In this document: in pieces, positions 6,898-7,974 of the stretch
Layout: each line of letters begins with the position of its first letter
Position numbering within the stretch: the stretch's first letter is position 1
Origin: an uncultured Pseudomonadota bacterium
Lineage (GTDB): Bacteria; Pseudomonadota; Gammaproteobacteria; Steroidobacterales; Steroidobacteraceae
Reading direction: 5' to 3'
Length of the DNA: 7,974 nt
Assembly: GCA_903890265.1 (NCBI GenBank)
Contig: CAITAM010000299.1
Span: forward strand, 1 to 7,974
Position numbers and translations under genes: made by a program
Notes under the pieces: model-generated
Database searches by the model: none
Seen by the model: only the letters and a program-made list of their open reading frames with translations
Told to the model about the DNA's origin: nothing

Positions 6898-6919
6898 CGG
6901 CGCGGCCGCGCCGGCCGCG
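6898..6919 (+). repeat. GC palindrome / hairpin in the rhodanese leader
   Basis: CGGCGCGGCCGCGCCG (6898-6913) is a perfect 16-base palindrome. An alternative RNA hairpin pairs CGCGGCC (6901-6907) with GGCCGCG (6913-6919) around a 5-base loop. It ends 19 bases before the start codon, so it could limit ribosome access. No T tract follows, so it is not a terminator. In GC-rich DNA such palindromes can also arise by chance. Confidence 0.35.
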
Positions 6920-6938
6920 AGAGACTTCAAAGAGCCCC

Positions 6939-7361
6939 ATGCCACACCTGTCCGACTACGTCGTCAACCACTGGCCCTACGTGCTGCTGCTGGCCGTGAC
7001 CCTCGTCATGCTGGCGGTGTACGAGTTCCGCCACGCCACCCGCGAACACGGTGCCATCTCGACCGCGCAGGCGGTGCAGCTCCTGAACGGCGGTGCACTG
7101 GCGATCGACCTGCGCAGCCGGGAGGATTACGCGGCGGGGCACATCGCGAGCGCCCGCCACGTGCCCGGCAGTGCGATCGCCGAAGGGGCAAGCGGGCTCA
7201 TGAAGTGGAAGGACAAGCCGCTCATCGCGTATTGCGAGAACGGCAACCTCGGCGGCTCGGCGGTACGCGAGCTCGGCCGCCTCGGCTTCACCCAGGCCTA
7301 CAACCTGCGCGGTGGCATCGCCGCCTGGCGACAGGACAACCTGCCTCTCACGCGCAACTGA
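6939..7361 (+). CDS. yibN: Membrane-anchored rhodanese-like sulfurtransferase (YibN type)
   Basis: This is a 140-residue protein. One N-terminal membrane helix (about 12-28) is followed by a single rhodanese domain (about 38-136), as in E. coli YibN. Rhodanese signatures are IDLRSREDYAAGHIASARHVP (56-76) and LRGGIAAW (123-130). The active-site loop CENGN starts with the persulfide-forming C99, so sulfurtransferase chemistry is possible; the physiological acceptor is not known. The ATG at 6939 is preceded only by a weak AAAGAG. The gene is first in a plus-strand unit with grxC, 19 bases downstream, and then secB. This order is well known in gammaproteobacteria and supports the call. Transcription probably starts from the extended -10 promoter near 6850. 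Confidence 0.93.
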   Translation: MPHLSDYVVNHWPYVLLLAVTLVMLAVYEFRHATREHGAISTAQAVQLLNGGALAIDLRSREDYAAGHIASARHVPGSAIAEGASGLMKWKDKPLIAYCENGNLGGSAVRELGRLGFTQAYNLRGGIAAWRQDNLPLTRN

Positions 7362-7380
7362 CAGCCGGAGCGACCTGCCC

Positions 7381-7647
7381 GTGGCCACACCGAAGATCGT
7401 GATGTATACGACCGCCTGGTGCCCGTACTGCGCCCGCGCGAAGGCACTGCTCGGCGCCAAGGGCGCGGCCTTTGATGAAATCGACATCGAGCAGGTGCCC
7501 GGCGCGCGGGAAGAGATGATGACCCGCAGCGGGCGGCGGACCGTGCCGCAGATTTTCATCGGCGAGCGGCACGTGGGTGGCTGCGACGACCTGCACGCGC
7601 TGGACGGCGCGGGCGGCCTCGATCCCCTGCTCGCCGGCCAGCCCTGA
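7381..7647 (+). CDS. grxC: Glutaredoxin 3 (dithiol, CPYC)
   Basis: This is an 88-residue protein, full length for Grx3. It reduces disulfides and glutathionylated proteins using glutathione. Visible landmarks are the active site CPYC (14-17), the cis-proline TVP (54-56) followed by QIFI, and the glutathione-binding GGCDD (66-70), ending with GGLDPLL (78-84). The match to E. coli GrxC is close throughout. The start is GTG at 7381, which gives the usual short lead (MATPKIVMYT) and has GGAG about 10 bases upstream. An ATG at 7402 would cut off the first β-strand. The in-frame extension further upstream overlaps the rhodanese gene and resembles nothing. It lies between the rhodanese gene and secB, consistent with a shared transcript. 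Confidence 0.96.
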   Translation: MATPKIVMYTTAWCPYCARAKALLGAKGAAFDEIDIEQVPGAREEMMTRSGRRTVPQIFIGERHVGGCDDLHALDGAGGLDPLLAGQP

Positions 7648-7687
7648 CCGGTCCCCGGGGCGGGCAGGCGCGACCGCGCTAGCGAAG

Positions 7688-7715
7688 CTGACATTTGCGA
7701 CGATTAGACTAAGGT
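7688..7715 (+). promoter_or_regulatory. Possible secB promoter in an AT-richer gap
   Basis: The 107-base gap between grxC and secB is noticeably AT-richer on its right half than its surroundings, including a T6 run at 7718-7723. CTGACA (7688-7693) resembles a -35 box. Sixteen bases later TAAGGT (7710-7715) is a weak -10, and TAGACT (7705-7710) is an overlapping alternative with poor spacing. This would allow secB transcription independent of grxC. No terminator hairpin with a T tract is evident after grxC. Confidence 0.35.
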
Positions 7716-7754
7716 TCTTTTTTCGACCATCACGTTTTCCTGAAGGATGCATCC

Positions 7755-7974
7755 ATGGCAGACGACATTTCGGCCGGCTTTACTCCCGATCAGACCCCGA
7801 CCGGCCCCGACCTGAACCTGCAGAATGTTTATGTCAAAGATGCATCGTTCGAGGCGCCGGTCGGCCCGAACCTCGGTATCCCGGAATGGAACCCGCAGTT
7901 CGGCATGCAGATGAACACGTCGGCCACCACGCTGGCGCCGGACGTCCATGAGGTCGTGCTGACGATCACGCTCG
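7755..7974 (+). CDS. secB: Protein-export chaperone SecB (5' part, cut by window end)
   Basis: Seventy-three residues are visible before the right edge. SecB is a cytosolic tetrameric chaperone that keeps preproteins unfolded and hands them to SecA for Sec export. The recognisable region runs from LQNVYVKDASFEAP (22-35), equivalent to the 'q.iY.KD.SfEaP' strand of E. coli SecB, through WNPQ (46-49) to DVHEVVLTITL (63-73). The ATG at 7755 has AAGGA seven bases upstream. The N-terminus before the conserved strand is short and acidic, as in other SecB proteins. Position after grxC is the classic gammaproteobacterial order; gpsA often follows in that group but would lie outside the window. Confidence 0.96.
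   Translation, partial: MADDISAGFTPDQTPTGPDLNLQNVYVKDASFEAPVGPNLGIPEWNPQFGMQMNTSATTLAPDVHEVVLTITL

Noticed and set aside
7648..7690. CCCCGGGG and nearby GC repeats after grxC as a terminator
   Set aside because: The self-complementary part has no loop and no T tract directly follows; the T6 run is more than 60 bases away.

Overview
The window is a strongly GC-rich bacterial segment, densely coded on both strands. It is most likely from a gammaproteobacterium. The best evidence is the right-hand cluster, a YibN-type rhodanese, GrxC-type glutaredoxin and SecB in that order, with an EnvC homologue divergent from it. This matches the E. coli envC / yibN-grxC-secB neighbourhood. MAPEG and glutaredoxin proteins imply glutathione use. 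I cannot name a genus.

Layout, left to right. (1) Positions 1-1525, minus strand: an SRPBCC/AHSA1-like protein followed, through a 4-base stop/start overlap, by a Tat-exported protein with the amidohydrolase (imidazolonepropionase-like) fold. The second gene starts with GTG and runs off the left edge. (2) 1601-1990, plus strand: a small MAPEG-family membrane protein, divergent from the SRPBCC gene. (3) 2010-5488, minus strand: two cyclic-di-GMP genes, a soluble GAF-GGDEF-EAL protein and downstream of it a six-helix membrane protein with a GGDEF-like domain. (4) 5634-6794, minus strand: envC, the LytM-type activator of cell-division amidases, 145 bases upstream of the GGDEF-EAL gene and in the same direction. 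(5) 6851-7974, plus strand: an extended -10 promoter, then yibN-like rhodanese, grxC, a promoter-like AT-richer gap, and the 5' part of secB, cut by the right edge.

How they may work together. Regions 3 and 4 could form one long minus-strand unit (envC, GGDEF-EAL, membrane GGDEF) linking septal murein hydrolysis and c-di-GMP. Both GGDEF sites are degenerate (SGDRF and DEHTF), while the EAL domain keeps its visible catalytic residues. The module should therefore degrade or sense c-di-GMP, not make it. The membrane GGDEF protein keeps an RxxD inhibitory-site motif and could be a c-di-GMP receptor. Region 5 groups thiol/sulfur handling with protein export.

The strongest oddity is the left-edge amidohydrolase. 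It keeps the fold's sequence landmarks but has lost every metal ligand I can align within the window, so it looks like a secreted or periplasmic pseudoenzyme. No mobile elements, CRISPR arrays, tRNA or rRNA genes were seen. No stretch over 300 bases lacks a gene.
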